The notes: generated by a model not told the origin, from the letters alone. DNA of 64,000 nt from Protostelium mycophagum (GCA_002081555.1 MZNV01001521.1:1-64000); one strand, 5' to 3'; counted from the first letter of the stretch, positions 11,659-22,368 are shown. Numbers and translations: made by a program.

Positions 11659-12230
11659 ATGATTTACATGCTCGCTTTAGACTTTTCCAAGTCTTCTGAT
11701 AAGATCCTGAAGTACTTTTTGAAGATGGTAGTCTCCCTCGGTGTTTATCATTTTTAAAACCTTCAAGGTCAACCGCACAGAGGACACAGTATACATTGTT
11801 TCTGTCTTGGAATTATACGATCACTCCATCCTCAATGCCATTCGAGTCGATTTTGATTTTCAAATTCTTGATGGAGCCAATAAAGAGCTAGCCAAAGCAA
11901 ATGGAGGTAACTCTCAGCACATCAAAATTACGACTGCACAGCATTAACCTATGACAGAAATGTTGAAGGAGTTCAGAGGAAAGCTTGACGAAGCACAAGT
12001 CAAATACGAAGTGATCATCACCACTGGCAAACCTTCTGAACAAATCTGCGCTCAAGCCGTCGCGAAATCAGTGAACACACTCATTGTTGGCTGCCACGGT
12101 ACGAGATCCGTAAAAAAGTGAGGTCTTTAGGAACGAACCAGGATCTAATTACTACAGGATAATGCTGGGCTCCACCTCTGATTATTGTTTGAATAATGCC
12201 AAAGTGGATGATGTGATTGTGATCCATTGA
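11659..12230 (+). CDS. Universal stress protein (USP) domain protein
   Basis: Four exons encode MIYMLALDFSKSSDKILKYFL | VNRTEDTVYIVSVLELYD...LAKANG | EMLKEFRGKLDEAQVKYEVII...VGCHGTRSVKK | IMLGSTSDYCLNNAKVDDVIVIH stop. This is the whole USP fold of about 150 residues. The start matches the A/L-x-D-x-S motif near the N-terminus, and the C-terminal nucleotide-binding signature G-x-H-G...LGS-x-S is present. That suggests an ATP-binding stress protein of the cytosol. I chose the ATG at 11659 because the USP motif follows at once. In-frame ATGs at 11515 and 11599 would add a leader. A TGACGTCA octamer lies a few bases upstream of the chosen ATG (11650-11657). Introns are about 40 nt. Confidence 0.88.
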
Positions 12231-12620
12231 TCAAAGCAAATATAATATAATCGATTCTATCCAAATAGTTAAAATGAATTCAAATTTTGGATATTAAAGT
12301 TTTTATAGAGACTTTCTTCTGATCTACAAATGGCTGAAATTAGTTAGAAAATGTAAAAAACACTTCTAATTCCTAAGGTCAGTCTACCTGTAAAATTCAA
12401 ATCAGCTGCAAAAAGAATTGAAAATGACGATTGATGTGACGTATGACATCGTCATTCATCCCACCAGCCAGAAGGCTGAAAAATAAAGAGCAACTCAAGT
12501 GTTCAATTCTATTATTGGTTACTTTTGAGGACAAAAACACGTCCCACCACAATTCTTTGTTGCTGCAACATGCTTGAGTCAGATCTCTGGTCAACACAAG
12601 AGGACAAGTGTGGAAAAAGT
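12231..12620. other. Intergenic stretch, no gene seen
   Basis: Between the USP stop and the tRNA. It is AT-rich and includes an AATAATAT-type 3' region for the USP gene. I see no supported coding region; a 66-codon minus frame here lacks homology or splice support. Confidence 0.5.
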
Positions 12621-12628
12621 AAAAAAGA
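12621..12628 (-). terminator. RNA polymerase III terminator of tRNA-Gln
   Basis: On the minus strand the tRNA 3' end is followed at once by CTC then TTTTTT (plus strand AAAAAAG), the canonical T-run terminator for Pol III. Confidence 0.8.
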
Positions 12629-12699
12629 GGCCATACCCGGATTTGAACCGGGGTTTCAAGGATCAGAACCTCGCGTGCTAACCGCTACACTATACGGCC
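12629..12699 (-). tRNA. tRNA-Gln (anticodon CUG)
   Basis: The minus-strand sequence folds as a cloverleaf. The acceptor stem is GGCCGTA/TATGGCC with one G-U pair. The D arm region is TAGTGTAGCGGTTAGCAC (internal A box). The anticodon arm is CGAGG-TTCTGAT-CCTTG, which places CTG at positions 34-36. The T arm is CCCGG-TTCAAAT-CCGGG (B box GGTTCAAATCC). There is no intron. Length is 71 nt without CCA. Anticodon CUG reads CAG glutamine codons. The gene lies between the USP gene and the 3' end of the acid phosphatase. Confidence 0.93.
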
Positions 12700-12780
12700 T
12701 TGGTGTCCACCGGCCTGTTCCAACAAACGATGATGTTGATACCAATATACATATTCATCAAGAAGAAGCGTCAGACAGAT

Positions 12781-14286
12781 TTACAGCTCATCTCGAGATT
12801 TTTGTTCTTCTCGGTGGCATTCTGCTTTCCAATCTTCCAAAGTGATTTCATTTGCCAACCTATATATAGTGTCAGAGTATTGAGCTCGAGTCAGACTTAC
12901 CGTGCGAAATCGTTCAGTGAAATCGTGACGTTTTGTTGTGGGAGGGGAATCAGTTTCCCATCGTAATAAAACTCAATGTAGTACGGGTCTTCTCTTGTCT
13001 CGTTGTAGTACAATTCAAACACGATTTGGGAAGCGTAATGGGGGGGATCTATCTGATTCAGAGAAAATTCACCGAAAAGTACTCACGTAAAACGTCGACC
13101 AGGCGTAATGCGGATAAGATGGCGAGGAGGGTCCCGTCGTGCCCCGAAAGTAGAGTAAACCTTTCTTTGCTTTTCATTTTCCCGCCATTTTTTGCATGTA
13201 CAGCTACACTCTTGTTCATACGGACAGAAATCTGAAAACTCATGGGTATATGTCAAAATGACACAAGTGACATGTCTGACATTGACATGACGTGTACCTC
13301 TTTGAAGAAATTTCCGGCCCCCATTCTAGCCATCTGGTGTGTGTAATATTTTTTTCTGTACTATTTTTGGTCAGTTTCATCATCTACAACGAGACACCCA
13401 CCACCCACTCCGTGATCACCCTCATCTCTTCCCAAAATAGATCTGTCACTCCTTCTATTTGTGTCTTATTGTGGATCTGGTCGAGTAAATTTCACTGAAA
13501 TCTGATGGAAAACACCTTCTCGGCTTGTACAAGGTTGACTATGCTGGATATGTCTTTCAATCTCAATTTTTTGCCAAATAATGAAGACAGATGCGAGATG
13601 AGATCCTTGTGTTTAAGTTCTAATTCCATGTACTCTGGATGTTGCAGCAGCCTCTTCTGTTGTCGTTTAAGTCTGTTGATGTATCAGCATCATGACGTCA
13701 TTTGTTCTCCCATCTCACGCTGGACACGATTTGTAGGCGTATAGAATCTGATCTGATTCTCTATCTGAAGAATAGATGGGTACTGGTTGGACACCATGAG
13801 GCAATCCAGTGTTTGAAAAGTCATTCGGTGGGAAGAAACCCATCATGAAACTCTAATCAATCAAAAAATGGATGAAAAGAGGAAGACATACCTGGGCACT
13901 CATTAATGTTCTGTCTTTCGGTGTTGACCTCACAAATATTTCTCCTGGAACATATGTGCTGTTGATCAGTCCTAATTCCTCAACATATCTGACCATTATC
14001 AGTGACTGTGACGAGTTAAATCACTTCACACCGTCTTCTGAATTTTTGGCCGAGTTCATAGTGCTGTTTGGCACCGACAGGTGATAATTGTCCAAAACCA
14101 CCATCCCATAGACTCTTCGAATTAGGGTACGCTTTGATTGGGTACCTATCTCTTCAGACCACATACACGATAATATCAATACCGATCTCCATGTCTTGTG
14201 ATCACAATCGCCTGTAGGAGCGTACCGCTTGCCAATCCAATCAAACAGAGAATGAGCAGATGCCGGTTCATAATCGTCGCCGCCAT
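12781..14286 (-). CDS. Histidine acid phosphatase, secretory, C-terminal RDEL
   Basis: The start MAATIMNRHLLILCLIGLASG is a signal peptide, followed by the catalytic RHGDRYP motif (split by a 37-nt intron) and GGFGQLSPVGAKQHYELGQKFRRR, the classic acid phosphatase N-terminal block. Later exons give EIFVRSTPKDRTLMSAQ, GFFPPNDF...VQPVPIYSS and YKSCP. The C-terminal catalytic His-Asp follows as LLSGHDGTLLAIL, then PPHYASQIVFELYYN and FARLANEITLEDWKAEC. These match the lysosomal/prostatic acid phosphatase (ACP2/ACPP) family. The reading frame ends EEQKSRDEL stop; RDEL is a KDEL-type ER-retrieval signal, unusual for this family. The start lies only 68 bp downstream of the stop codon of the PAS kinase on the same strand. 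Confidence 0.92.
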
Positions 14287-14354
14287 CTGTGTCGAGGTTG
14301 GAAATGTCGCATAATGCGGGCGCAGAAGCGAGATCATACATATATACATTTTAT

Positions 14355-17300
14355 TTATATTTCGTTGCGAGTCCATGCTTGTGTGTAAATATCTTTTAAG
14401 CCGATCCTTTCTTCTGCATCCACCTTCAACATTCTGTCGAGCAGCTGGAACATGTCTACAACTCTCAGTTTGCACCTCTACAACGAGACATGTACGAGAA
14501 TGTGTCGACAATATGAAGTATGTCGACGGACTACAATGACATACCGGGAGGGAGGGAGATATTTCTGTTGTATTCACCGAGTAATATCGCACCAACATTA
14601 TCAAAAGGAAATTCCCCAGCAGCCATTGAATACAAACAAACCCCTGAGAAATGTCAACAGTCATGACATCTCATCGTACAATGATGATATCTCACCTAAA
14701 CTCCAAACGTCGACTTCTGGGCCTTTGTATTGCTTTCCAAGAAACATTTCTGGCGCGCAGAATGCTGGTGACCCGCAGAATGTTTTCCGGAAATTGCCTT
14801 CTTCTGTGAAATTTGAAAGTCCAAAGTCGATGAGCGTCACTTGTGTCGCCTCCTCGTTCAGTAGAATATTTTCGTGCTAAAAATAGGTCAGACCTGTTGT
14901 AGACGGGCACGAATTTTTGGGAAGACTCACCTTCAAGTCGCGGTGTATCACGTTATTTTGATGGCAATATGACAGTGCCGACAAAAGTTGTAGAAAATAC
15001 TGTCGACAAAGATCTTCGGGGAATCTGAAGAAAATTCAGTGAACTTTCGCCACAGATTCTTCCAAGAAAATTCTGACCTCTTGTCTGGAAAGCTTTTCAA
15101 GTGATCTTTTAAAGTCTTGGGATGATGCGACATGATAATGTTGATCGCGTCGCGATTCTCCACGACCTCAAAGAGTTTCACGATATGAGGGTGATTCAAC
15201 TTTCCCATGATGGTGATCTCCCTTCTGATCTTGGACATCTCGTGATCTGACGTCTTTGCTTTTTTGATCGACTTGATCGCGGCCTGGGCCATTCAGAATC
15301 ACATCATCATGTTGCGCTCATGTTCTTTGGTGGTGAACAATAGAAACGAAAATCTCACTTCTTTTTGGGTGATGACGTGGCGTCCCGACCTGACCTTACC
15401 GTGGGTCCCCTGCCCAATAAATTGTTCCACCTTCCACTGGCCCACTTGTACACTCGAAGACCCCGCTTTAAATGAGAATAAATCAATTTTCCTCTGAACT
15501 CTGCCTTGCAGCAGTTTTTGACCTGTAATCTTCAACTTGAAAAAAATTTATTTAAAATTTAAAACCGTACCATCTCTCTCCACTTGTGTGATGTCGACTA
15601 TGACATCGTAAAGATTTTCCTGTTTGGTCCTTATGACATCTCTATAGATCCCAGGTCTGCGCCATTTCTGTCTGTCAGTTGTCGGGGATCTCACTAGTGT
15701 CGGGCTGTTTCCTCTGGGATTGAAAGAAAGCGGCTCGTTGGTAATAAATAATACGGAGATGTTCTGAGAACGTTATTTTGACAGTTGTAGATGCGATTGT
15801 AGACCTACCGATTGGATGAATTCTTCCGCGGAATAACCAAATATTACGGGTAAAAATGACTTGTGCGCGTTAATTACCGTGCCATCCACGGTAGTGGTGA
15901 AAAGTACTTCGTTTTGGTCCGGAAGACTGAGGTGTACTCTGAAGAGGGGGAGTGGCCAACTGTACATAAGCTCTAATGTGGCGATCATCACAAACACCTG
16001 TCGACAATGTCACGTCGACATCCCAACGTGGAGACCACCCCATCATCACATCATGTGATCATGTGATGTCATCATGATATCTTACCTGGTGGTCGTGATG
16101 TTGTACAGCTATTGGGGGGTATCCGAAAGTTTGGGGGTCCAGGTCTTGCCCAGAACAATTCAAATACTGTGATATAGGATCGCTTATTCCCTGATATCTT
16201 TGAGTCATCTACAATTCTGTTCTATAAATAGAATCATGAACAGAGTTCGGACTACAACGCGACATACTTGGTTTGACGGCAAAATCGTCCTGATATGTTG
16301 GCCCAAGAGGGCCTCCACCGACCATCCTAATAACGCCGTGACCGGGCCAGTGAACGACCTTCAAATTTCAAAAAGACGATTTTGGCGGGAAATTCTTGAA
16401 AAACTCACCTGATGTTCCCCATCACGTCGACAGTGAGAGTCACCATGCACTCAGGGTCTTCGCTCCTGTACACGTTAATATAAACATTCACGTTAATAAC
16501 CGCGAAAACCCACGGTTTCATATGCGCTGTCTCCGCGGCCTGCAAAATGTGTGGTGCGGAATCCGATCTATTTCTCGGAATTCTCTCGGAAATAGAATTC
16601 GTTGTATGTGTCATTGTAGATATCGTTGTAGATATGGTTGTAGACGGCACAATACCGGACGTTTGTGTGGGGCCTATTGAGAACGAATTTGGAAACTCTG
16701 TTATTTCAACGCCTGGTGATCTGAGCTTCTGTGGAATTTCAGTCTTGAAAATTAAAATTCAAAAAGTCGATTTCCCGCCAAAAACCGACCTTGCTCAGGG
16801 GTTCCAGATTGGTGATCCCGTGCCTCCTCGATTTTTGGATATCCGGGCTCGGCTTTGGTGACGTCATCAGTTCTTTTGTTCTGATCTACAACTGTCATTA
16901 TTGACATCTGTCAGAAATAAAACTGTACAATCAAGGGTGAATTTTCCCGCTCAAATTCTCGTTTGGAAAAGTCAAGGAAGTTTCAGAGAATTTTCTTGAA
17001 ATCTTACCTCAGCCACAGAATAGGACCGCTCACGCTTTTTGAGAGGCTGTGGGCGGCTTAACGCAGGCGGTGATGCTGCAATCAGTCACGAATTTTGGCG
17101 GGAAAATTTGAAGAGATGGGTCATGGTATTTTGGCGGGAAAATAAATTACGTACTCCTGCCGAGTTTCGAGTTGAGAGGACGTAAAAATAGACCATTTTC
17201 ATCTGAAACGTTCATCGCCTCTGTCTCTTGTACCTTGCAAATTTCACGGAGATTTCACGGAAATTTATCCGAGGAGACTTTGAGAAAAATGAGATATCCA

Positions 17301-17804
17301 CCTGTCTTCGTAGTTCTGGTGCTTTTACGCGTGGCAGGCGGTCCATTGAATTGTGCCGGTCTATTGACCAGGGAGTCGCTCTTGGTTTAACCACCTGCAA
17401 ATCATGAGCCTCTTTAAAACTAAATAAATCATTTTTGAAAAATTAAATTGTGCGGATACAGACTCGAATGTTAACGTGACTTGTGCGATAAGTCACGGGT
17501 GCTTAACGTGCAACATGCTTGCCAACCCACGGCGCTCCGCGCCACAAACACTTTTTCCCGCCAAAATTCTTGACGGTCACCTCGGGGGATGACGGTGCAA
17601 TAGGTCCGCTGGAGTATAGCGAAGCCGGAGCAAAAGGGAAGGCCATCTGTAGTAACAGACCCTCTTCTGGTGATGTGGCTCTCAGTCGTGATGACGTGGC
17701 AATAGATCTGCGCCTCGATAAGGCAAGGCCAGATAAAAGTGGAGATGCTCCAGTGGAATCTGTGGAGAAATCTCGAGATAGTGGAGACGATGTGCCTATT
17801 TTTA
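14355..17804 (-). CDS. PASK: PAS domain-containing serine/threonine kinase (PASK-like)
   Basis: A cytosolic nutrient- and energy-sensing kinase. The N-terminal exons (17590-17804 and 17050-17400) are Ser/Pro-rich linkers with RRRS-type sites. They are followed by [15 protein letters not shown]...[22 protein letters not shown] (16410-16745) and a PAS-type sequence, [38 protein letters not shown] (15800-15960, in part). The kinase domain has all key residues: [13 protein letters not shown] loop, AAIKSIKK lysine, [24 protein letters not shown] and VDVWSLG. It ends QAWTRNEI at 14355. Intron motifs TCTACAAC and TTTTGGCGGGAAA are dense here. The 5' end is uncertain: the first supported exon starts near 17804 after an AG, and the only in-frame Met in it is at about 17643, so an upstream exon is possible. 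Confidence 0.88.
16611..16647 (+). repeat. Three tandem 12-bp copies of the TTGTAGA motif in PASK coding sequence
   Basis: ATTGTAGATAT, CGTTGTAGATAT and GGTTGTAGACGG follow one another with a 12-bp period. On the minus strand they encode the low-complexity segment [10 protein letters not shown] of the PAS kinase linker. They are exact copies of the dispersed TCTACAAC motif. Confidence 0.75.
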
Positions 17805-18079
17805 GATTAATACGATTGTTTTATTTCTTATTTAATTTTCAATTGTCGCGTTAAGAACGCGATATTTAACGTGAGGACGACCGTAACATATTGCAAGCAA
17901 TAGTATTTATTTTTATTTATTTTTAGGGAATATTTTTGTTGCGTAAGTCCCTTCAGGTTGTTCTACCGATTACATTTTTGAATGATTTATTTGATCATGG
18001 CTTCATTTGCTTTATTTTTTTGGCATTGAATCAGAGACAGCCCACAACCAGAAGATCGGCCCAGAAATCATACAACAAA

Positions 18080-18853
18080 ATGGACTCACTAGAGCTGAAT
18101 GAGCTGCCTCCAGATGGGGTCAAATCAGAAGATGAATCTTCTGAAATGCTATATTTGAAAGAAGTATCAGAACCCAAGTCCAAAGTATGTGGGCTCTGTC
18201 CTTCTTGAATCATTAGATCTGGTGCCAAAGGGTTCGGCGTTGGGTCCGAAGACCTCCCGTATTGTGTCACTGTCGCAGAGTGTATGGAATCTGTACTATC
18301 GGTGAGTAATGAATAATGACTTGCGTTTCTGAAATTTAGTCAGATTATACATGTATACCTGCTGTTGATGTGATAGAGGGGGATCTCTCCTCCCATGTAT
18401 TTTGTGGGTCTCGTATCTTGATTTGTTGGTCGTACGTCCTTCTTCAATTCGTGTTTCTATGAAAGTCAGCTTCGATCTCGGCCATTTTATAGAGATCCAC
18501 TCACTGTCCCTCTGATTTCACTCTCTATCCTCGTGCTGATGAGGGAATCTGTGTTTGTAGGGACAGTGTGTTCCGAGTTTGTGACCGACGCCTCTATGAG
18601 CACCTCAAAGCAATTTCTGAACCAGCTGTGCTGCAGCTGGGCTCTATTGTTGGATAAATTATGTCTTGGAATTCTTTGGAGCAGGAACCCTGTGCTCTGC
18701 CTGTTGCTGGTTTGGCACGAGATTTCAGTGAATTTCGCAATTACGCTGCTTCCGTTGTGCCTACCGTTGTCTTCGCAACAGCTGCTTGACCCTCTTCTGG
18801 GACGTGGTGTTTTAGATGTTAATTGTGTTATCACTATCTCTATCGGGTCTTAA
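18080..18853 (+). CDS. Possible multi-pass membrane protein (tentative)
   Basis: The start MDSLELNELPPDGVKSEDES...EPKSK ends at a good GTATGT donor (18185). A middle exon follows a TAG acceptor at 18217 and is phase-uncertain. The last, long open part reads SQLRSRPFYRDPLTVPLISL...ISIGS stop at 18851-18853. It is strongly hydrophobic with about three to four possible helices. The opposite strand is also open and Ser-rich here (TPNPLAPDLMIQEGQ, SEHTVPTNTDSL), so the true strand cannot be settled by eye. If the minus strand is coding, these would be 5' exons of the PAS kinase. I favour plus because of the clean ATG, donor and hydrophobic pattern. Confidence 0.35.
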
Positions 18854-18956
18854 AAAGATGGGCAGTGTGCTTTTGACCAAAGGATATGATAGATATCAAT
18901 TCGGTATCTCAGCAACGATGATCGCGATGCAAACGAATGAGATCATAACAGCCTCT

Positions 18957-20652
18957 TTATCTCTTCTCCACGTATTGAAGCGCGATCAGGACGACTCCCA
19001 ACGCGGCAATGGAAGACAATGTGTAGACATTCCACACATTCCCATCCCTCTCCACTTTCTCTTCATCATCGGCTTCGACCTCTTCCAGGATTTCCTCATG
19101 AGATTCTGTTTGCTGTGGTATATTAACGAGAAAACTTAACACAAAGACTTCACAGAACAAACGCTAATAGGACCTACAAAGACATTCATGCCAGAAGAAT
19201 GAATCATGTATCTTCACAATCTTGTAGATGCGATTGTAGATGTGACTGTAGATGTGATAGTAGATTGAACAAAAGATTCGTACCTCCTTTGCCTCTCTCT
19301 TCTCCAGGTTGTATTTAGTGGATGTCGTCTGCGTGTGCGTGACCGAGCCGAAAAAGTCTGTGAGAAGCACATCCTTTAGAGGTTGCTTGTATAAATCTTC
19401 CCGCCATTCGACGTGAGACTGCACGTCCTCAAAGTTGTACTTGTTGAACTGTTTCAGGTCAGTTTTTCGTGCATCTACAACGATTATAAATTGTCTAAAA
19501 CACTGCGCGGTAAGCAAACGTGTTTGTGCGGTAACATCACACAAAAAGAAAAGCATCTTTTTCTCTGTGAATCATACGGGGTTATCAATATATTGTACTT
19601 TGGTGTCTACAACCATAACTACAACTCACCAGGTCTGATATGGTCTTGTTACTGTTTGGTTGAATGTGCTCGAAATAATCTAAAGTGTGGAATGTGAATC
19701 TGTCGATTACAGAGACACCAAGCACCGAGTCACTGTGATGCTGTACATCTTTTAGAAAGGGATATGACATCAGCACAAGATGTCACGTTGAGATGGCACG
19801 CCAACATAAAGTGACTTCACGGTAAAGTTAAACGTGGCTTTGCCATAAATCTCTGTACAGTGTGTAAATGTTCTTTTCGAATTGTATTGTGCTTTTAGAA
19901 GTGACATCACAGATCATATGAAATCATGCTTGGGAAAATGAAGATGATCGAGGTCTTACCGAGTACGAATTCTCTTTGATTTTACTTGAGCCAATTGCCA
20001 CAATATTTGGGCTATGGAACTGTTTGTAGAGGGTTGCGGCCTGGCATGTATCCACCATGAAGAGGATCTCTCTGTATCTTTTCTTCTCTGCCATCTGCTC
20101 GAATGCATCGGCGAGATCATGAGAGGAAACCTCTTCGACATCTTGGAACTTTAGAAACTCTTCGCCTCCATGTCCCGTCATGTATATGAAAATGTTTGAA
20201 TTGGCATCTGATAATAATCTCTTGGAGCGTGGTGTGCTCTTATCGTGACGTCCAGTTAATACACGTATCATGCTTTCCACAGACACTTCATAACCTCTGT
20301 AATCCACCTCGATACTGTTGCCATACAGATTCACCCTGTGGTTCTCATTGTCGAAGACCTGTGCTGGCCAAATGTTCCTCGGATTGCAAGCCATATCGTC
20401 CGCTAACATCATAATGATCTGTGAATCAGGTATTCCCAATCTCTTCACAGTTCTGTACATCCCCAAAACGTTTGAAATATGTCTGTAATTGAACCAGAAT
20501 CGACTTGTGCAGACGAGCACCGCCCAATTGTTCGTGTGTCCTCCTACGCTCCCATTTTTCGCAGTCAAGAACTCTTCTGGTGTCTTTACATGTTGTCCTT
20601 GTATGCAGCTGTAAAGACAAAAGAATATGGAGAGCCAGAGAAGGGTCCTCAT
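18957..20652 (-). CDS. PIGK: GPI-anchor transamidase catalytic subunit (PIG-K / GPI8)
   Basis: A Cys protease of the ER lumen that cleaves the C-terminal signal and attaches the GPI anchor. It starts [20 protein letters not shown] (signal peptide). A long first exon then has the family hallmarks: [62 protein letters not shown], catalytic His in [13 protein letters not shown] and catalytic Cys in [10 protein letters not shown]. Downstream exons give [21 protein letters not shown] (about 19650-19745) and [17 protein letters not shown] (about 19280-19460). The end is a C-terminal transmembrane helix, [24 protein letters not shown], at 18957. Length and order match the family (about 395 residues), so it is complete. 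It is divergent from the next gene with only 102 bp between start codons. Confidence 0.96.
19223..19266 (+). repeat. 12-bp tandem repeat TGTAGATG(T)GAY in a PIG-K intron
   Basis: Four units, TGTAGATGCGAT, TGTAGATGTGAC, TGTAGATGTGAT and AGTAGATTG, with a 12-bp period. Each carries the core of the dispersed TCTACAAC family (reverse TGTAGA). This suggests local tandem duplication of the motif within an intron. Confidence 0.8.
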
Positions 20653-20754
20653 CTATCTTTTGTGGCGATCTGATCTGATGTGTCATGGCTCAAAAAAATT
20701 AAAATTACATTTAGATTTTTATCCGATTCATTTTCGCAGCCACAGGATCCGAAG

Positions 20755-21581
20755 ATGCCTCCAAAGATCAGAGATGAGTTGCCAGTTCTCGGTCTGATAC
20801 GAAAAGATCACATACACAGGGGACTCTTGGGTCTGTTCACTTTACTGATCTATGTTGTCACTTATACAGTCTTTTACTTAAAGAACATGAAAGATGGAAC
20901 GCCTCAGGCACCTTTCAATTATGTACCTCCTTCTAATACGCCTGAAAGGCCCACATCACAACGTAATCACAAATCTTTTCGAGACCAACAGCTGAAAGGA
21001 TTTTGGAACTGATGGATTACAGAGCCTCTCAAGGCCCTTGAAAAAACTTTGAGAAAGAATTTAGTCGTTCAGATTTTGGAATCTACTGTCGAAGACGAAA
21101 ATGTAGAGGAGTTACCGAAGGAGGGAATACGGTCAAGTCGTGCGCCGTTAAAGACAGCTTATGAACAGACAGCTGGTGAGTCCGGATTTTAAACGACAAC
21201 CGATTCTGACCACTTTCAGCACTGATCACCGACATCATGCTTGGGATGGGCGTTCTTTTGAACCTTTCGGGAGCTAGTGCCGAATCAATGTAAAAATCCA
21301 ACGATATATCATTTTCTAATCAACAACAGCGAACCTCAGAGAGAAGCTTTGTTACGAAACCTCAAGGTAACGCTCCATTACCACGAACCGATCTCGTTTA
21401 TTAACGTGAGCAGTCCTTCGCAGAGATCGTGGAGAACACTGTGGTGCCACCGGTCTCCGCGACAACAAAGGCGGCGGTGCGTAAACCCATTCCATCCTTC
21501 AGAGACTCAGGAGAGGTGAGACTTCATGTGATGAGATACATCACCAGAGGACAATTTTATTTTTTGGAATGTACAATATAG
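20755..21581 (+). CDS. Unrecognised protein with one N-terminal transmembrane helix
   Basis: The exons are phase-consistent: MPPKIRDELPVLGLIRKDHI...RPTSQ | PLKALEKTLRKNLVVQILESTVEDE...YEQTA | LITDIMLGMGVLLNLSGASAES | IEPQREALLRNLK | SFAEIVENTVVPPVSATTKA...FRDSGEVRLHVMRYITRG to a stop at 21579-21581. Introns are about 40-60 nt, with acceptors TTACAG, TTTCAG, AACAG and GAGCAG. One membrane helix (GLLGLFTLLIYVVTYTVFYL, residues about 23-43) precedes a mostly hydrophilic helical region with a weakly hydrophobic patch. Total is about 230 residues. I do not recognise the family. A GTGAGA donor after DSGE could give another ending. It shares a 102-bp divergent promoter region with PIG-K. Confidence 0.65.
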
Positions 21582-21815
21582 TTCATAGCAGTTGGCATTC
21601 ACAGAAAGATATCACAAAACGATGGTGGTTTATGTTCTTTTGAACTGCGGCTCTGCCGCTGTAAAGATTTCTGCATCATTTTTCATGCGTATAGAGTATG
21701 AAACTATTTCACATTTCGACAAATCCAAAACACATTTTTATCTGTGAGAAAAAAGACAACAAAAAACCGAAAATAAAAATAATTTTCATGAATAAAACCA
21801 TAACCATCGTTGTAG

Positions 21816-22271
21816 ATGATCGGATTTTTCAAAGGGAGAACAGTCACATTCGCGCCACAGATATTCAGACGAAAACACTGGAGAGAGGACATTGATGACC
21901 GCGCCGTGTCCATATGTAAATCTGTTGCCAACTTCATCGAAGGCTTCAACGAAAAGGATTCCGCCAAAAGTATGTTCCAAAACATTCTCGATTCGACCAT
22001 CTACAACTCCATCTACAATTGTAGACACTCATTTTCGCCAGCTATGGCGTGGTTCAATCAATCCAACAGAGAGCTGAGTGAACTATTGTCTTCACAAGGA
22101 TACTCCGTGCTAGCGCACCAATCTATTGCCTCTAAAGACGTGACACAGGCGTGCCAGAACATCACACAAGCCGTAGAAAATCTGAAGAAGAATAAGGACA
22201 ACCTGAAGGATGGTGTTGATGAAGTGGTCAAGACCGCCCTTTCTGTCGCTGCTGGTGAACCGCTGGAATAA
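21816..22271 (+). CDS. Hypothetical helical protein, 151 residues, single exon
   Basis: An uninterrupted frame from MIGFFKGRTVTFAPQIFRRK to SVAAGEPLE stop at 22271. It reads as charged helices (SICKSVANFIEGFNEKDSAK; VTQACQNITQAVENLKKNKD). A polyadenylation-like AATAAA follows at about 22320. No family is recognised. The frame passes through TCTACAACTCCATCTACAATTGTAGA, i.e. three copies of the intronic motif including a perfect palindrome, so part of it (about 22000-22030) could instead be an intron or an element. Confidence 0.5.
   Translation: MIGFFKGRTVTFAPQIFRRKHWREDIDDRAVSICKSVANFIEGFNEKDSAKSMFQNILDSTIYNSIYNCRHSFSPAMAWFNQSNRELSELLSSQGYSVLAHQSIASKDVTQACQNITQAVENLKKNKDNLKDGVDEVVKTALSVAAGEPLE
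22012..22025. repeat. Perfect 14-bp palindrome of the dispersed motif
   Basis: TCTACAATTGTAGA is its own reverse complement. It is the TCTACAA core joined head to head, 11 bp after another copy (TCTACAACTCC). Confidence 0.85.
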
Positions 22272-22368
22272 TTTTTATTTCCATTATTTTTCAAAAATTT
22301 ATTTGGGGAAAAAAGTTTTAAATAAAAACCAAGACAAAGAATGGCGGGAAAATGACCTATCTACAGTG

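Noticed and set aside
12397-12597. 66-codon minus frame beside the tRNA
   Set aside because: No homology, no clear promoter or splice context; likely chance.
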